Assembly: GCA_009731375.1 (NCBI GenBank)
Contig: BJOX01000202.1
Coordinates: forward strand, 288,608 to 352,607
Source of the DNA: Paulinella micropora
Taxonomy: Eukaryota; Cercozoa; Imbricatea; Euglyphida
Reading direction: 5' to 3'
Length of the DNA stretch: 64,000 nt
The notes under the pieces are model-generated. The model ran no database searches. It saw only the letters and a program-made list of their open reading frames with translations, and was not told where the DNA came from. The position numbers were made by a program, and so were the translations under genes. Shown piece by piece: positions 1 through 10,329 of this stretch. How positions within the stretch are numbered: position 1 is the stretch's first letter; every line of letters starts with the position of its first letter.

Positions 1-995
1 TTTTGTCCCCCTGCATTCAGGTCGTCCCGTTGCTGCCCCGTATCGTCCCATTGTTGCCCCGTGTCGTCCCCTCCATCCATTCCTATCCTTATCCATCTTA
101 TATTCTATCCGTATCTATTACTATCCAACCTATAATCTATCCAATTCTATTACTATCCATCTTATAATCTATCCAACCTATAATCTATCCAATTCTATTA
201 CTATCCATCCTATAATCTATCCCCTCTCCCCCTATTCCGCCATTCCACGTTCCGTCTTCCGCGTTGGCTCCCCGCGCCCGTGTTGTTATCCACCCATGTA
301 TATCCCTCGATCCGCATGCCGAGCGTTGAGTCTCTTCCATTCGGCGTTCCGCCGTCCTCGCGTCCCTGCGCGGCAAAATAAAAATAAATTCCATGAGTGA
401 TATATCCCGAGTGTACCGTGGCCATGATCGCCATATAGGCTCGTTGCCCTCCGCGGTACCTGTGGGTGTATTTGTATGACCCCCTCCCTTCTCCTCTTCT
501 CCATCATTCTTCATCTCTCTTTTCATCTTCTCGGTCTTTCTCGTCATCCATTTTCCGTTCGCATCCCGTACGCTTACCCTTTGTTGAGCCAAACTGAGTC
601 CGCTGAGAAATGGCCGGTTGGACCTGGAAAATGGCCGACCTAATCACCAGAAGCCGTCACCAGGGAAAATCAAAAATGACACCATAATTCGATTATTCAC
701 ATGTGTGGGCATCGATTGCGCCAGCAGTCTTGTTGTTATACCTCGAATTCCCTTGTTAAACCAGCACAAGACTGTCAGGAATTCAGGTCCTAGTTTTTAT
801 GCCTGGGTCGGCTGATTCCGACCTTGTTAACATCCAAAACATGCGCTACAGCATCGATACAGCATTGATAAATCATCTTCCTGATGTCCTCTACCCTACA
901 CAAACACAAACAGTTGGTGGGACCTTGTGTAACGGTCACGCAGATTCAAAATTTGAACAGTGGTGGCACCATCATGGATTTTCAGTCTATCAGCT
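1..995. other. Repeat-rich stretch without a convincing gene
   Basis: Positions 1-80 hold short pyrimidine-rich repeats (gtcgtcccgttgctgcccc-like). Positions 105-230 hold a degenerate repeat of CTATCC-type units with a period near 50 bp. The rest is unique-looking sequence. A 135-codon minus-strand ORF at 185-592 has no recognisable domain and is highly charged, and I do not call it a gene. Confidence 0.5.
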
Positions 996-1308
996 GCAAA
1001 CAGCAGCACACCAGTGCAACAACTGTAACGGTCACACAGATTCAAATTTCAATCTAGGCCCCATACCACCACACCACACCAGGAACCACCAGACCTCCAC
1101 CAACCTGCCCGCACCTGCCCGCAGTCCATACTACCAGCAAACCCATTGTAATGCACGCCAACGCACGAAATCTAGCGAACACTGCACCTCTGCAACAGCT
1201 ACCTACCACCCACACCTCGACCTAAACTGCTGCACTCTCACCAGCACCAGGGGTGTTGGCTGCACTTTACCTTTGGCTTGCGGGGTAAGAAACACCAGCA
1301 ACCTGGTG
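996..1308 (+). repeat. Isolated copy of a ~350-bp satellite unit
   Basis: This stretch starts at the cagctgcaaacagcagcaca box and ends at a gggtaagaaacaccagcaac box. It is almost the same sequence as the tandem units at 4.73-5.82 kb. It is rich in CA/CC with many short ORFs, none of which looks like protein. The copy stands 3.4 kb from the array, so the family is dispersed as well as tandem. Confidence 0.75.
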
Positions 1309-1464
1309 TATTCCGGGCGCCAGACGCGAGTGCGTTCATTAACAAACCAATGCTGCACCTGTAATATTGTAGCGTATACAGATGTCTAAGTATATGCTTA
1401 TGTATGTTACTTATATACATATGTATAAAAATACATTCACAAACCAATGCTGAACCTAGAAAAA

Positions 1465-1470
1465 TATGGC

Positions 1471-1511
<41 letters not shown>

Positions 1512-1684
1512 GTACGCATATATCTATGTATTTATGCATGTAAATATTTGTAAATATTTCGAGACGCCAGGCACGAGTGCGTTCATAAAGGAACAAATGT
1601 ACCTTTGATAATGTGTAGTACACAAAAACAGAAAAACATACTATGTATGTAAATATTCTCCGCTCATGAACAAACCGTTGTTGC

Positions 1685-1765
<81 letters not shown>

Positions 1766-1810
1766 GATAGATAGATAGAGAGATAGATAGATAGAGAGAT
1801 AGATAGATAG
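1465..1810. repeat. TA, GA and GATA microsatellites before a gap
   Basis: A (TA)n run near 1470-1505 is followed by unique sequence, then a (GA)n run from about 1687 to 1759 and GATA/GAGATA units up to the N run. Open frames through this region are artefacts of the repeats. Confidence 0.9.
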
Positions 1811-2150
1811 NNNNNNNNNNNNNNNNNNNNNNNNNNNNNNNNNNNNNNNNNNNNNNNNNNNNNNNNNNNNNNNNNNNNNNNNNNNNNNNNNNNNNNNNNN
1901 NNNNNNNNNNNNNNNNNNNNNNNNNNNNNNNNNNNNNNNNNNNNNNNNNNNNNNNNNNNNNNNNNNNNNNNNNNNNNNNNNNNNNNNNNNNNNNNNNNNN
2001 NNNNNNNNNNNNNNNNNNNNNNNNNNNNNNNNNNNNNNNNNNNNNNNNNNNNNNNNNNNNNNNNNNNNNNNNNNNNNNNNNNNNNNNNNNNNNNNNNNNN
2101 NNNNNNNNNNNNNNNNNNNNNNNNNNNNNNNNNNNNNNNNNNNNNNNNNN
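1811..2150. other. Assembly gap (340 N)
   Basis: Run of N. It is bounded by a GATA microsatellite on the left and a 20-base C homopolymer on the right, so the gap is probably an unresolved repeat. Confidence 1.
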
Positions 2151-2289
2151 CCCCCCCCCCCCCCCCCCCCAAACGCACACACACATACACACATACCCTT
2201 CTGTCTCACACAGACACAGACGCACACACACACTGAGACCATCCACTCCCTCAAGACGTCTTTCTGTGCGCTGGTGAAAGGCTCTCGAC

Positions 2290-2450
2290 TCTGCAGTACA
2301 CACACAACACAGACAACACATTCATTGTATTTAGCAGTACACACACAACACAGACAACACATCAATTGTATTTAGCAGTACAGACACAACAGAGACAACA
2401 TTAATTGTATTTAGCAGTATAGACACAACAGAGACAACATTAATTGTCTT
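2290..2450. repeat. Four-copy CA-rich minisatellite (~48 bp)
   Basis: Four diverged units contain the words tttagcagta, acacaaca and gacaacattaattgta, each about 48 bp long. The last two share a C-to-G change (cacagaca to cagagaca) relative to the first two, so the array grew in steps. Confidence 0.7.
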
Positions 2451-2499
2451 TATGTTATATTACACAAAACAACGCAACAAAATATACACAACATACATT

Positions 2500-3400
2500 C
2501 TATGTATGTATGTGTGTATGTATGTATGTATGTATGTGTATGCATGCATGTATGTATGTATGTATGTATGTATGCATGTATGTATGTATGTATGTATGTG
2601 TACACACCTTAAAAGAATCTGCTTGGATGGGTTGACCATTCACATCCAAAATTAACACACTTATGTATGTATGTAAGTATGTATGTATGAATGTATGTAT
2701 GTATGTATGTATGTACGCATGTGTACCGTGTGCATCAGCTAGAGCCATTATGTATGTATGTATGTATGTATGTATGTATGTATGCATGCGTACCGTGTGC
2801 ATCAGCTAGAGCCATTATGTCTGTATGTATGTATGTATGTTGTATGTATGTATGTATGCATGTATGAATGCATGCGTACCTTGTGCATCAGCTAGAGCCA
2901 TTATGTATGTATGTATGTATGTATGTATGTATGTATGTATGCATGCATGTATGTAAGTATGTATGTATGTGTACTGTGTGCATCAGCTAGAGCCATTATG
3001 TATGCATGTATGTATGTATGTATGTATGCATGCGTACCGTGTGCATCAGCTAGAGCCATTATGTATGTATGTATGTATGTATGTATGTATGTATGTGTAC
3101 CGTGTGCATCAGCTAGAGCCATCATTGTATGTATGTATGTATATATGTATATATGTATGTATGTATGTATGCATGTGTACAGTGTGCATCAGCTAGAGCC
3201 ATCATTGTATGTATGTATGTATGTATGTATGTACGCATGTATGTATGTATGCATGTGTACCGTGTGCATCAGCTAGAGCCATCATTGTATGTATGTTTGT
3301 ATGTATGCATGTATGCATGTATGTATGTATGTATGTATGTATGCATGCGTACCGTGTGCATCAGCTAGGGCCAGCATTTGCTCACCGTTTGCCCCCGTGA
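2500..3400. repeat. TATG microsatellite with an embedded 21-bp box
   Basis: Long (TATG)n tracts are interrupted at roughly regular spacing (about 65-100 bp) by a conserved box, gtgtgcatcagctagagcca. It appears nine times from about 2730 to 3370, the last time as a slightly changed copy. The box is much better conserved than the tetranucleotide length around it. No RNA or protein is recognised. Confidence 0.85.
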
Positions 3401-3407
3401 TCTACAA

Positions 3408-3479
<72 letters not shown>

Positions 3480-3910
3480 GAAGATAGGTAGGTAGGTAGG
3501 TAGGTAGGTAGGTAGATAGATAGGTGGGTATGTCATATTATGCAGTTTCATGTACTGTCATGTACTGTCATGTAATGTCATGGTGAGGTAAGGTAGGTAA
3601 GGTAGGTAGGGTAGGGTAGGTATTTGGTATAGGGTGGGTAGGGTCGGTATAGGGTATAGGCTGGGTAGGCTAGGTAGGCTAGGTTAAGGTAACCTCAATA
3701 GCCTGAGCGTGAAGAGCCTCACCATGGGTTCCAAGGAACTTCTAAAGAAGAAGAAGAAGAAGAAGAAGAAGAAGAAGAAGAAGAAGAAGAAGAAGAAGAA
3801 TAACACAATAATAACAACAACAACAACAACAACAACATCAACAACAGCAACAACAGCAACAACAACAACAACAAATAATGATAACAACAACAACAATAAT
3901 AATCTTTACC
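3401..3910. repeat. GATA/GGTA, AAG and AAC microsatellites
   Basis: (GATA)n from about 3407 to 3480 passes into GGTA and GGTAGGGTA-type units up to about 3690. (AAG)n follows at 3745-3800 and (AAC)n with AGC and AAT variants at 3805-3900. No gene is seen. Confidence 0.85.
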
Positions 3911-3987
3911 TCGAGTTGAGGTTGAGGTTTCACGCGACGGCGTTGTTTGTGGCCAAGACTGGTCTGTGTAGATAGATAAGATAGATA

Positions 3988-4065
3988 GATGAAATATCGA
4001 CTAATGTCAGAAAAAAGGAGCTTCTGATTTCGTCAACCAGGAAGTCTGTGGGTAAAGTATTAACC
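3988..4065 (+). repeat. 78-bp direct repeat, copy 1
   Basis: The unit runs from gatgaaatatcgactaatg to gggtaaagtattaacc and recurs exactly at 4534-4611. Copy 1 is preceded by a short GATA tract and copy 2 is followed by a long one. Confidence 0.85.
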
Positions 4066-4533
4066 CGATGCCCAGCTAAGCCGTGATGTTTGCACGGAAG
4101 GGACTGATACAGGCAATACCAAAGCTCCCTAGTACCAGGCGGGGCCAGGGCTCGTTCCATAAAGCGCCCCTTGCAGAACGAGCTCCCACCTCCATTACAG
4201 AGGGCCCAGTAAGCAGATGGAGTTTCGAGACTGTTCGACAGTCTAGTATAAACCGACAGAGCACTGTGGGTTTTATTCCGGGCTCAACAAGCGAGAAAGG
4301 GCACCCTGAGGGAACAGGATTGTGCTTCCCGTCGCTATTTCGGCATGTGACTTATAGGCGTATGGCTAGGCACACATAAGGCACCCCACCACGGGCCCAG
4401 CACACCCACACCATCCCCTAATTCTCTGTCTGTCGACAGATGGCACCCATTTCAAAAAATCAAGCCCAAGAGAGGGTCAGTGACACCTCAAGTGGCCTTG
4501 GTTCATTCCGTAGAGTAAGTGATAAGATCAACT
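4066..4533. other. Unique sequence between the two 78-bp repeats
   Basis: About 470 bp of GC-balanced sequence with short overlapping ORFs on both strands and no recognisable domain. It could be the body of a small non-autonomous element delimited by the two repeats, but I see no terminal inverted repeat. Confidence 0.35.
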
Positions 4534-4611
4534 GATGAAATATCGACTAATGTCAGAAAAAAGGAGCTTCTGATTTCGTCAACCAGGAAGTCTGTGGGTA
4601 AAGTATTAACC
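4534..4611 (+). repeat. 78-bp direct repeat, copy 2
   Basis: Matches 3988-4065 over its whole length by eye. It runs directly into a (GATA)n array (about 4612-4683). Confidence 0.85.
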
Positions 4612-4621
4612 AGATAGATAA

Positions 4622-4683
<62 letters not shown>

Positions 4684-4726
4684 GGGTGGCCGCAAGCCAA
4701 AACCATGACACTGACGCTGTCCATCA

Positions 4727-5820
4727 GCTGCAAACAGCAACACACCAGTGCAGCAACTGTGACGGTCACACAGATTCAAATTTCAATCTAGGCCCCATAC
4801 CACCACACCACACCACGAACCACCAGACCTCCACCAACCTGACCGCACCTGCCCGCAGTCCATACTACCAGCAAACCCATTGTACTGCATGCCAACGCAC
4901 GAAATCTAGCGAACACTGCACCTCTGCAACAGCTACCTACCACCCACACCTCGACCTAAACTGCTGCACTCTCACCAGCACCAGGGGTGTTGGCTGCACT
5001 TTACCTTTGGCTTGCGGGGTAAGAAACACCAGCAACCTCGTATGTCGCAAGCCGAACACATGGCACTGATGCTGTCCATCAGCTGCAAACAGCAACACAC
5101 CAGTGCAACAACTGTAACGGTCACACAGATTCAAATTTCAATCTAGGCCCAACCTGCCCGCACCTGCCCGCAGTCCATACCACCAGCACACCCATGGTAC
5201 TGCATGCCAACGCACGAAATATATCGAACACTGCACCTCTGCATCAGCTACCTACCACCCACACCTCGACCTAAACTGTTGCACTCTCACCAGCACCAGG
5301 GCTGTTCCCTGCACTTTACCTTTGGCTTGCGGGGTAAGAAACACCAGCAACCTCGTGTGTCGCAAGCCGAAACCATTGCCTTGATGCTGTCCATCAGCTG
5401 CAAACAGCAACACACCAGTGCAGCAACTGTAACGGTCACACAGATTCAAATTTCAATCTAGGCCACATACCACCACACCACACCAGGAACCACCAGACCT
5501 CCACCAACCTGCCCGCACCTACCCGCAGTCCATACCACCAGCACACCCGGTACTGCATGCCAACGCACGAAATATATCGAACACTGCACCTCTGCATCAG
5601 CTACCTACCACCCATACCTCGACCTAAACTGTTGCACTCTCACCAGCACCAGGGCTGTTCCCTGCACTTTACCTTTGGATTGCGGGGTAAGAAACACCAG
5701 CAACCTCGTGTGTCGCAAGCCAAACCCATGACACTGACGCTGTCCATCAGCTGCAAACAGTAGCACACCAGTGCAGCAACTGTAACGGTCACACAGATTC
5801 AAATTTCAATCTAGGCCCCA
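4727..5820 (+). repeat. Tandem satellite, three units plus a partial one
   Basis: Units begin with cagctgcaaacagcaacaca at about 4727, 5082, 5396 and 5750. Full units are about 353 bp. The second is near 313 bp because it lacks the ccacaccaccagacct segment. Each ends in ggggtaagaaacaccagcaa followed by a cgcaagcc linker. ORFs through the array change frame from unit to unit, which argues against coding. Confidence 0.85.
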
Positions 5821-6600
5821 TGACGCCATGGTAAATAATAAGGCGCCAAAGGTCGTACGGTCGTACGACCACGCAAGTTTCGTGAATTTATTCATTAATG
5901 CTAAGATCTTGCGTTAAAAGTTGATTTTAATCAATATTAATATCAATTTTGGCTCAAATCATTAATAAAACTTTACTTTAATGTGCTTCAGACCGGTCTG
6001 GACTTAGCAACAAAAAAAAATTGCTCCAGACGCAATTTTTCTTTCTGAAAAATTAAAAGCAAATTTCTGCAAAATCATGCAACTAACGTCATGAAACTAA
6101 TGATTTAGTATTTTATTCATTATTAGTCATTCCAAAGCATTACTTCAAGTGGTTGGAATAATTATTTTGTGAATTGGAATTGCTTTTTTTTGGGGGGGGG
6201 GGAGGGAAAAAATATTCGTTTTTAGCTTCCAAAAGGCAGTTGTGTGATACGTCGTATGTCAGAAACATAAAGATTGATAGGAATACTTAATGCAATTTTA
6301 TTTTTGTTGGGTTGACTATAGAGTACAGAATTTTGAAAAGTCGAGTAGACCCTACTCCGACTTTTTTTGTGTGCAAATAATTACAAGTATATGAGAGGGG
6401 GGAAACATTAATGAAAAGATCACGCGCAGTATGCAAGAACAAATAATTAAATCCGGGTTCGACATATCTATCTTGAGCCAAACTTATGTGAATGTCAGTT
6501 TGGCTCAAAATCATTTTGCCAGAGACCGATCTACTGTGAGACATTTTGCCAGAGACCGATGCAAACATCTTCATCATTCCAGCCATTTCGTAGTCCGACC
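5821..6600. other. AT-rich non-coding stretch
   Basis: AT-rich sequence with no credible ORF. It holds a G homopolymer near 6191, a perfect 12-bp inverted repeat (ttgagccaaact / agtttggctcaa, 6473-6508) and a direct repeat of cattttgccagagaccgat at about 6512 and 6543. Confidence 0.5.
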
Positions 6601-6619
6601 CATCGCTGCTCAATTCACA

Positions 6620-7135
6620 TGTCATGGCTGGTGCTGCTGGTGGTGATGCTGCTGCTTCTGGTGCTGCTACTGGTGGTGCTGCTGGTGGTGCTGCTGGTGG
6701 TGCTGCTACTGTTTTTGCTGCTGCTTTCTTCCTGTCTTTTTATACGCGGCGTATGCCTGCGTAATGCGATTCTCTGGTTTTCTGTTGGCAAGGGTTTCAA
6801 TCGTCAGTACACTGCGACAGAAGCATCGGTCGCCTGTGGAGCTGCTGCCTGTGGAGCTCCCGCTTGTGAAGCTCCTGGTATTGGTGGCGGTGCTGCTGGT
6901 GGTGGTAGTCACTGTGTTGCTGCTGCTGGTACTGGTCCTGCTTGTGCTGCCGTTGGTTCTGCTGTGGTACTGCTGGTGGTACTGCTGCTGGTGCTGCTGC
7001 TGCCGGTGCTGGTGCTTGTGGTGGTAGTATTGCTGCTGCTGGTACTGGTTCTGTTGGTGCTGTGACTACTGCTACTGCTGGTGCTGCTGCTGCTGCTAGT
7101 GCTGCTGCTTGCGCTGCTGCTGGTGCACGTGCAGG
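6620..7135. repeat. GCTGGT-type imperfect array
   Basis: Imperfect repeats of gctggtggtgctgctggtg dominate 6620-6720 and 6885-7135, separated by unique sequence. Every frame on both strands is open and low in complexity (Ala/Gly/Val/Leu one way, Ser/Thr/Gln the other), so ORF length means nothing here. The array overlaps the 3' part of the MYND gene. Confidence 0.8.
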
Positions 7136-7923
7136 TTTTGGGAGCGAGCTCCCTGCACCCGTATGCCATAGGATACGCTGGTAATATAAGCATATAGCAC
7201 AGAAGGTAAGCCGTTACAGTTCTTTTTGGCTGGGAATATTACTACAACCGGAACATTCACCAAACCAGCAAGTGATATCAATGGCAGGAGGGTTTCCCTC
7301 AGCTTGTAAGTGCTAGCCAACTCCATCAGATGCTGTGCATACTGTTTCTCTGCCAAGTGCATGGCGCTTCTTACATGTGACAAAGCGGATGCCTCTTGCA
7401 AAACTCCTTTCGGGTAGAAGCGCAGACTAATGTCAATGCTATCTCTATACTTCCCGTCGCCACGTTCAATAAAACATGCTGGAATGGTAACTGCCAGTAG
7501 ACCAGGTGCGTCCAGGGCTGTAGAAGGCAGCAGTTCTTGTTGAAGGAGTGAATGCTTGAAATATGGTGACCGTAACTTTGCAATAAATCGTCTAGCCTCC
7601 GATACCAAAGGGTTGCGCCGAGCTTCCTTACCAATGCACTCTTGCTGGTGATTTCTCCAATCTATTCGCTTGCAATCATTTGAGCAGTAATACACCAGCC
7701 GACAGTTTCCACAATGACGAAATTTTCCTGGTGCATTTCTTTTGACTTCCGGGACGCGAGTTCCCGGCGCTGGCATGGGAAATCCGGCTGGGAAGGTCGT
7801 CCCCTTGTCAAGCGTCGAGAACGCAGCCAGCTCCAGGGGACGGCGTGTTGGGATCAGACTCCAACCCACGACAGCGAGGGTTGGCACAAACTGCAATATA
7901 AACACCGAGTGGGATTCCTCCAT
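7096..7923 (-). CDS. MYND-type zinc-finger protein
   Basis: An open frame of 275 codons. Residues about 70-96 carry a MYND zinc finger: C-x2-C, then YYCSNDCKRIDW and H-x3-C. MYND fingers bind two zinc ions and mediate protein-protein contacts; the family includes SMYD methyltransferases and many small regulators. No SET domain is visible. The C-terminal half is an unfamiliar globular sequence and the last ~20 residues run into the GCTGGT array as Gln/His-rich sequence. A host intron or frameshift at either end is possible. The first Met is the only one upstream of the finger in this frame. Function is unknown. Confidence 0.6.
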   Translation of the reverse strand: MEESHSVFILQFVPTLAVVGWSLIPTRRPLELAAFSTLDKGTTFPAGFPMPAPGTRVPEVKRNAPGKFRHCGNCRLVYYCSNDCKRIDWRNHQQECIGKEARRNPLVSEARRFIAKLRSPYFKHSLLQQELLPSTALDAPGLLAVTIPACFIERGDGKYRDSIDISLRFYPKGVLQEASALSHVRSAMHLAEKQYAQHLMELASTYKLRETLLPLISLAGLVNVPVVVIFPAKKNCNGLPSVLYAYITSVSYGIRVQGARSQNLHVHQQQRKQQH

Positions 7924-7965
7924 TTACCTAGAGCGTGGCATACCAATTTATTGTACACGAGTGAA

Positions 7966-8264
7966 ACAGCCGCCGCAGATGCACCCGCATCTTGCCGCTC
8001 CTGGGACCTTCATGAGCAATTGTTTTCAATTACCTAATCATAGCTTACATACAAAACTTTGCCTAGCGGTGGTGATGTCGTTGGTGAGTTTGTGTTGGTG
8101 GCGGTTATGGTGGCATTCATCCTAGGCCTAAGGCATAAAACCACAACATTTTTACCATACCAAAACAATTCATTCCACCTTTCAGGAAAACACAACATTT
8201 TGCTAATTATGCTCGACCATTCCAAGTGGGTGGATTTACAGAACTCCCCCTCAGTTTGGGAGAG

Positions 8265-8311
<47 letters not shown>

Positions 8312-8665
8312 CGGTTCAGTTTGAGGATCTGCAGTATCACTCAGAAATTATTTCGAAAATCCACTACATCCACACATGCCGAAACTGAACTGAATTTTTG
8401 AATGGTACTGTAAATACTAAGCCCCGTTAGAACGTTTTGTAAGGATTGCCTTCGGCTCAATGTTACTATGATTCAAGGTATATCTTGGTAGGGAAAGGTA
8501 TACCTTGGTAAGGATTTACAGAACTCCCCCTCAGTTTGGGCACCCTCAAGTGGGGTGCCCGGGATGCAAGACCCCTCTACAATCTGTTGTTTTAATCACA
8601 AATACAATTCCTTCAAGGTATCCGTCGGTTTGGAGCTATTTCGGACTATTGTCCACAATGGTGGT
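7966..8665. repeat. Segmental duplication, copy A
   Basis: Begins at agccgccgcagatgcacccg and includes the words cctaggcctaaggcataaaa and gctcgaccattccaagtggg, then, after a GA microsatellite and unique insert (8265-8515), gcaccctcaagtggggtgcc. The same order of words is found at 9334-9780 without the insert. Scattered single-base differences show the copies are not an assembly duplicate. Confidence 0.75.
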
Positions 8666-8689
8666 GATGCAGGCAACGCTCGTGCTGCT

Positions 8690-8830
8690 GGTGATTGTTT
8701 CCTCGTCTTCTGGTACTCATGGTGGTGGTGCTGGTGGGCACTAGTACTTCTTTTGTCATGGCTGGTGCTGCTGGTGGTGCTGCTGGTGGTGCTGCTGGTT
8801 GTGCTTCGGCGGTGCCGCTTCTGGTGCGGA
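8690..8830. repeat. GCTGGT-type array
   Basis: Second block of the gctggtggtgctgctggt family, directly after the duplicated segment; a related block sits at the matching place in copy B (9780-9955). Confidence 0.7.
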
Positions 8831-8859
8831 TGCCGTTGCTGGTGCCGCGTTGCTCTGGT

Positions 8860-9016
8860 CGGCATGTTGGAAGCACCACCATTCGGGCTGCCATCCATCA
8901 ACCCAGTAAGACCAGCCAAGCCTTTTTGATCTCTTGTATGGCTCGCCTGCTTTGGTCAGACCTGAGCACTTGGTTGGCTTGACACGTCTCGCCCCCTTGT
9001 TTGCGCCGCGATGCAT
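8860..9016 (-). pseudogene. Fragment with TKxGxx...CxxH zinc-type motif
   Basis: The minus frame reads TKCSGLTKAGEPYKRSKR, then a Trp-rich stretch, then CFQHADQS. The pattern C-x-G-x-TKxG ... C-x2-H resembles small Cys/His motifs found in many fungal and protist proteins (TKxGxxC...CxxH). One expected Cys after TKAGEP is a Tyr. The frame then enters the GCTGGT array. I regard it as an exon or decayed fragment with unknown function. Confidence 0.3.
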
Positions 9017-9390
9017 TTTGGTGTTTTATCACCCCCTGTAACAGGTAGACAAAATTCAACAGCGTTTGTAAAACGGAAAACAAGGAAAACCAAACAGTGT
9101 GTAAAATCCCACCTTTCCTTTGCCTTCATCTGGTCGCGGAAGTGGCACTGGTCTTGGTGACGGTGCTCCCACCCTTGGCTCTGCTGATGCCGCTGCTGGG
9201 GGTGCTCGTACTCGTCGAAGTTCTCGTTGTTGTGCTTGAAGTGCAAGATTGCCATGTTCCGCTGATGCCGCTGCTTGGGGTGCTCGTGTCGAAGGTCTCG
9301 TTGTTCTGCTTGAAGTGCAAGATCGCCATGCAAGCAGCAGCCGCCGCAGATGCACCCGCATCTTGCCGCTCCTGGGACCTTCATGAGCAA
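8956..9390 (-). CDS. Hypothetical His/Gln-rich protein
   Basis: A 144-codon frame. Its middle part holds two tandem copies of a unit of about 25 residues ending in EHPKQRHQ or EHPQQRHQ, encoded by a DNA repeat of about 75 bp at 9160-9330. No known domain is seen. The start lies inside duplication copy B. It may be chance coding of a repeat. Confidence 0.2.
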   Translation of the reverse strand: MLMKVPGAARCGCICGGCCLHGDLALQAEQRDLRHEHPKQRHQRNMAILHFKHNNENFDEYEHPQQRHQQSQGWEHRHQDQCHFRDQMKAKERWDFTHCLVFLVFRFTNAVEFCLPVTGGDKTPKCIAAQTRGRDVSSQPSAQV

Positions 9391-9780
9391 AGGCTTTCAA
9401 TTACCTAATCATAGCATACATACAAAACTGGTTACTTTGCCTAAGCAGTGGTGATNNNNNNNNNNGAGCAGTGGTAATTTCGTTGGTGGCGGTTATGGCG
9501 GTATTCATCCTAGGCCTAAGGCATAAAAGCACAACATTTTTACCATACCCAAAACAATTCATTCCACCTTTCAGGAAAACACAACATTTTGCTCATTATG
9601 CTCGACCACTCCAAGTGGGTGGATTTACAGAAATCCCCCTCAATTAAACTTTGGGCACCCTCAAGTGGGGTGCCCGGGATGCAAGACCCCTCCACAATCT
9701 GTTTTTTTAATCAGAAATACAATTCCTTCAAGGTATCAGTCGGTTTGGAGCTATTTCGGACTATTGCCCACCATGCTGCT
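9334..9780. repeat. Segmental duplication, copy B
   Basis: Counterpart of 7966-8665 with the same word order. It contains a 10-N gap at 9456-9465 and lacks the GA microsatellite insert of copy A. It is followed by another gctggtggtgctgctggt block (9780-9955). Confidence 0.75.
9456..9465. other. Assembly gap (10 N)
   Basis: Ten N, a conventional scaffold join of unknown true length, inside duplication copy B. Order across it is therefore inferred, not sequenced. Confidence 1.
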
Positions 9781-10064
9781 GGCTCATGCTGGTGATGCAG
9801 GAAACGCTCGTGCTGCTGGTGATTGTTTCCTCGTCTTCTGGTACTCATGCATATGGTGGTGGTGGTGGTGGGCACTTCTTTTGTCATGGCTGGTACTGCT
9901 GGTGGTGCTGCTGGTGGTGCTGCTGGTGGTGCTGCTGGTGGTGCTGCTGGTGATGCTTATTTGCCGCGACGCAATGCGCAAGCTGGCGTTGATTATGAAC
10001 CCTGCATTGCATATATATACATACCTAGTACATGAGAAATCAGAGATGATCAAACAAATTGTTA

Positions 10065-10230
10065 CCTAATTGGTGGTGGTTCTGGTACTGGTGGTGTTGC
10101 TGGTGGTGGTGCACGTGTTGGTACTGCTGCAGCTGGTGGTGGTGCTGCTGTTGGTGGTGGCGCTTCTGCTCGTGGTGGTGCTGCTGCTGTGATGGTGGTG
10201 CTGCTGTGGTGGCGCTGCTGGCGGTGGTCG
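10065..10230. repeat. GCTGGT-type array
   Basis: Another block of ggtggtgctgctggtggtg units, open in all frames and low in complexity. Same family as the blocks at 6.6-7.1, 8.7 and 9.8 kb. Confidence 0.7.
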
Positions 10231-10329
10231 TTGCCGAGGTATCGTCCAAGGATTGCATTCGAGGAAAAGTGTCTCCAGAGTGTTTAGTGCTCCATTGGAC
10301 AATTTAATATGTACGCCGTCAAGCTTGCA

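Noticed and set aside
185-592. 135-codon minus-strand ORF
   Set aside because: Highly charged, no domain, two further frames open over part of it, and set in degenerate CTATCC repeats.
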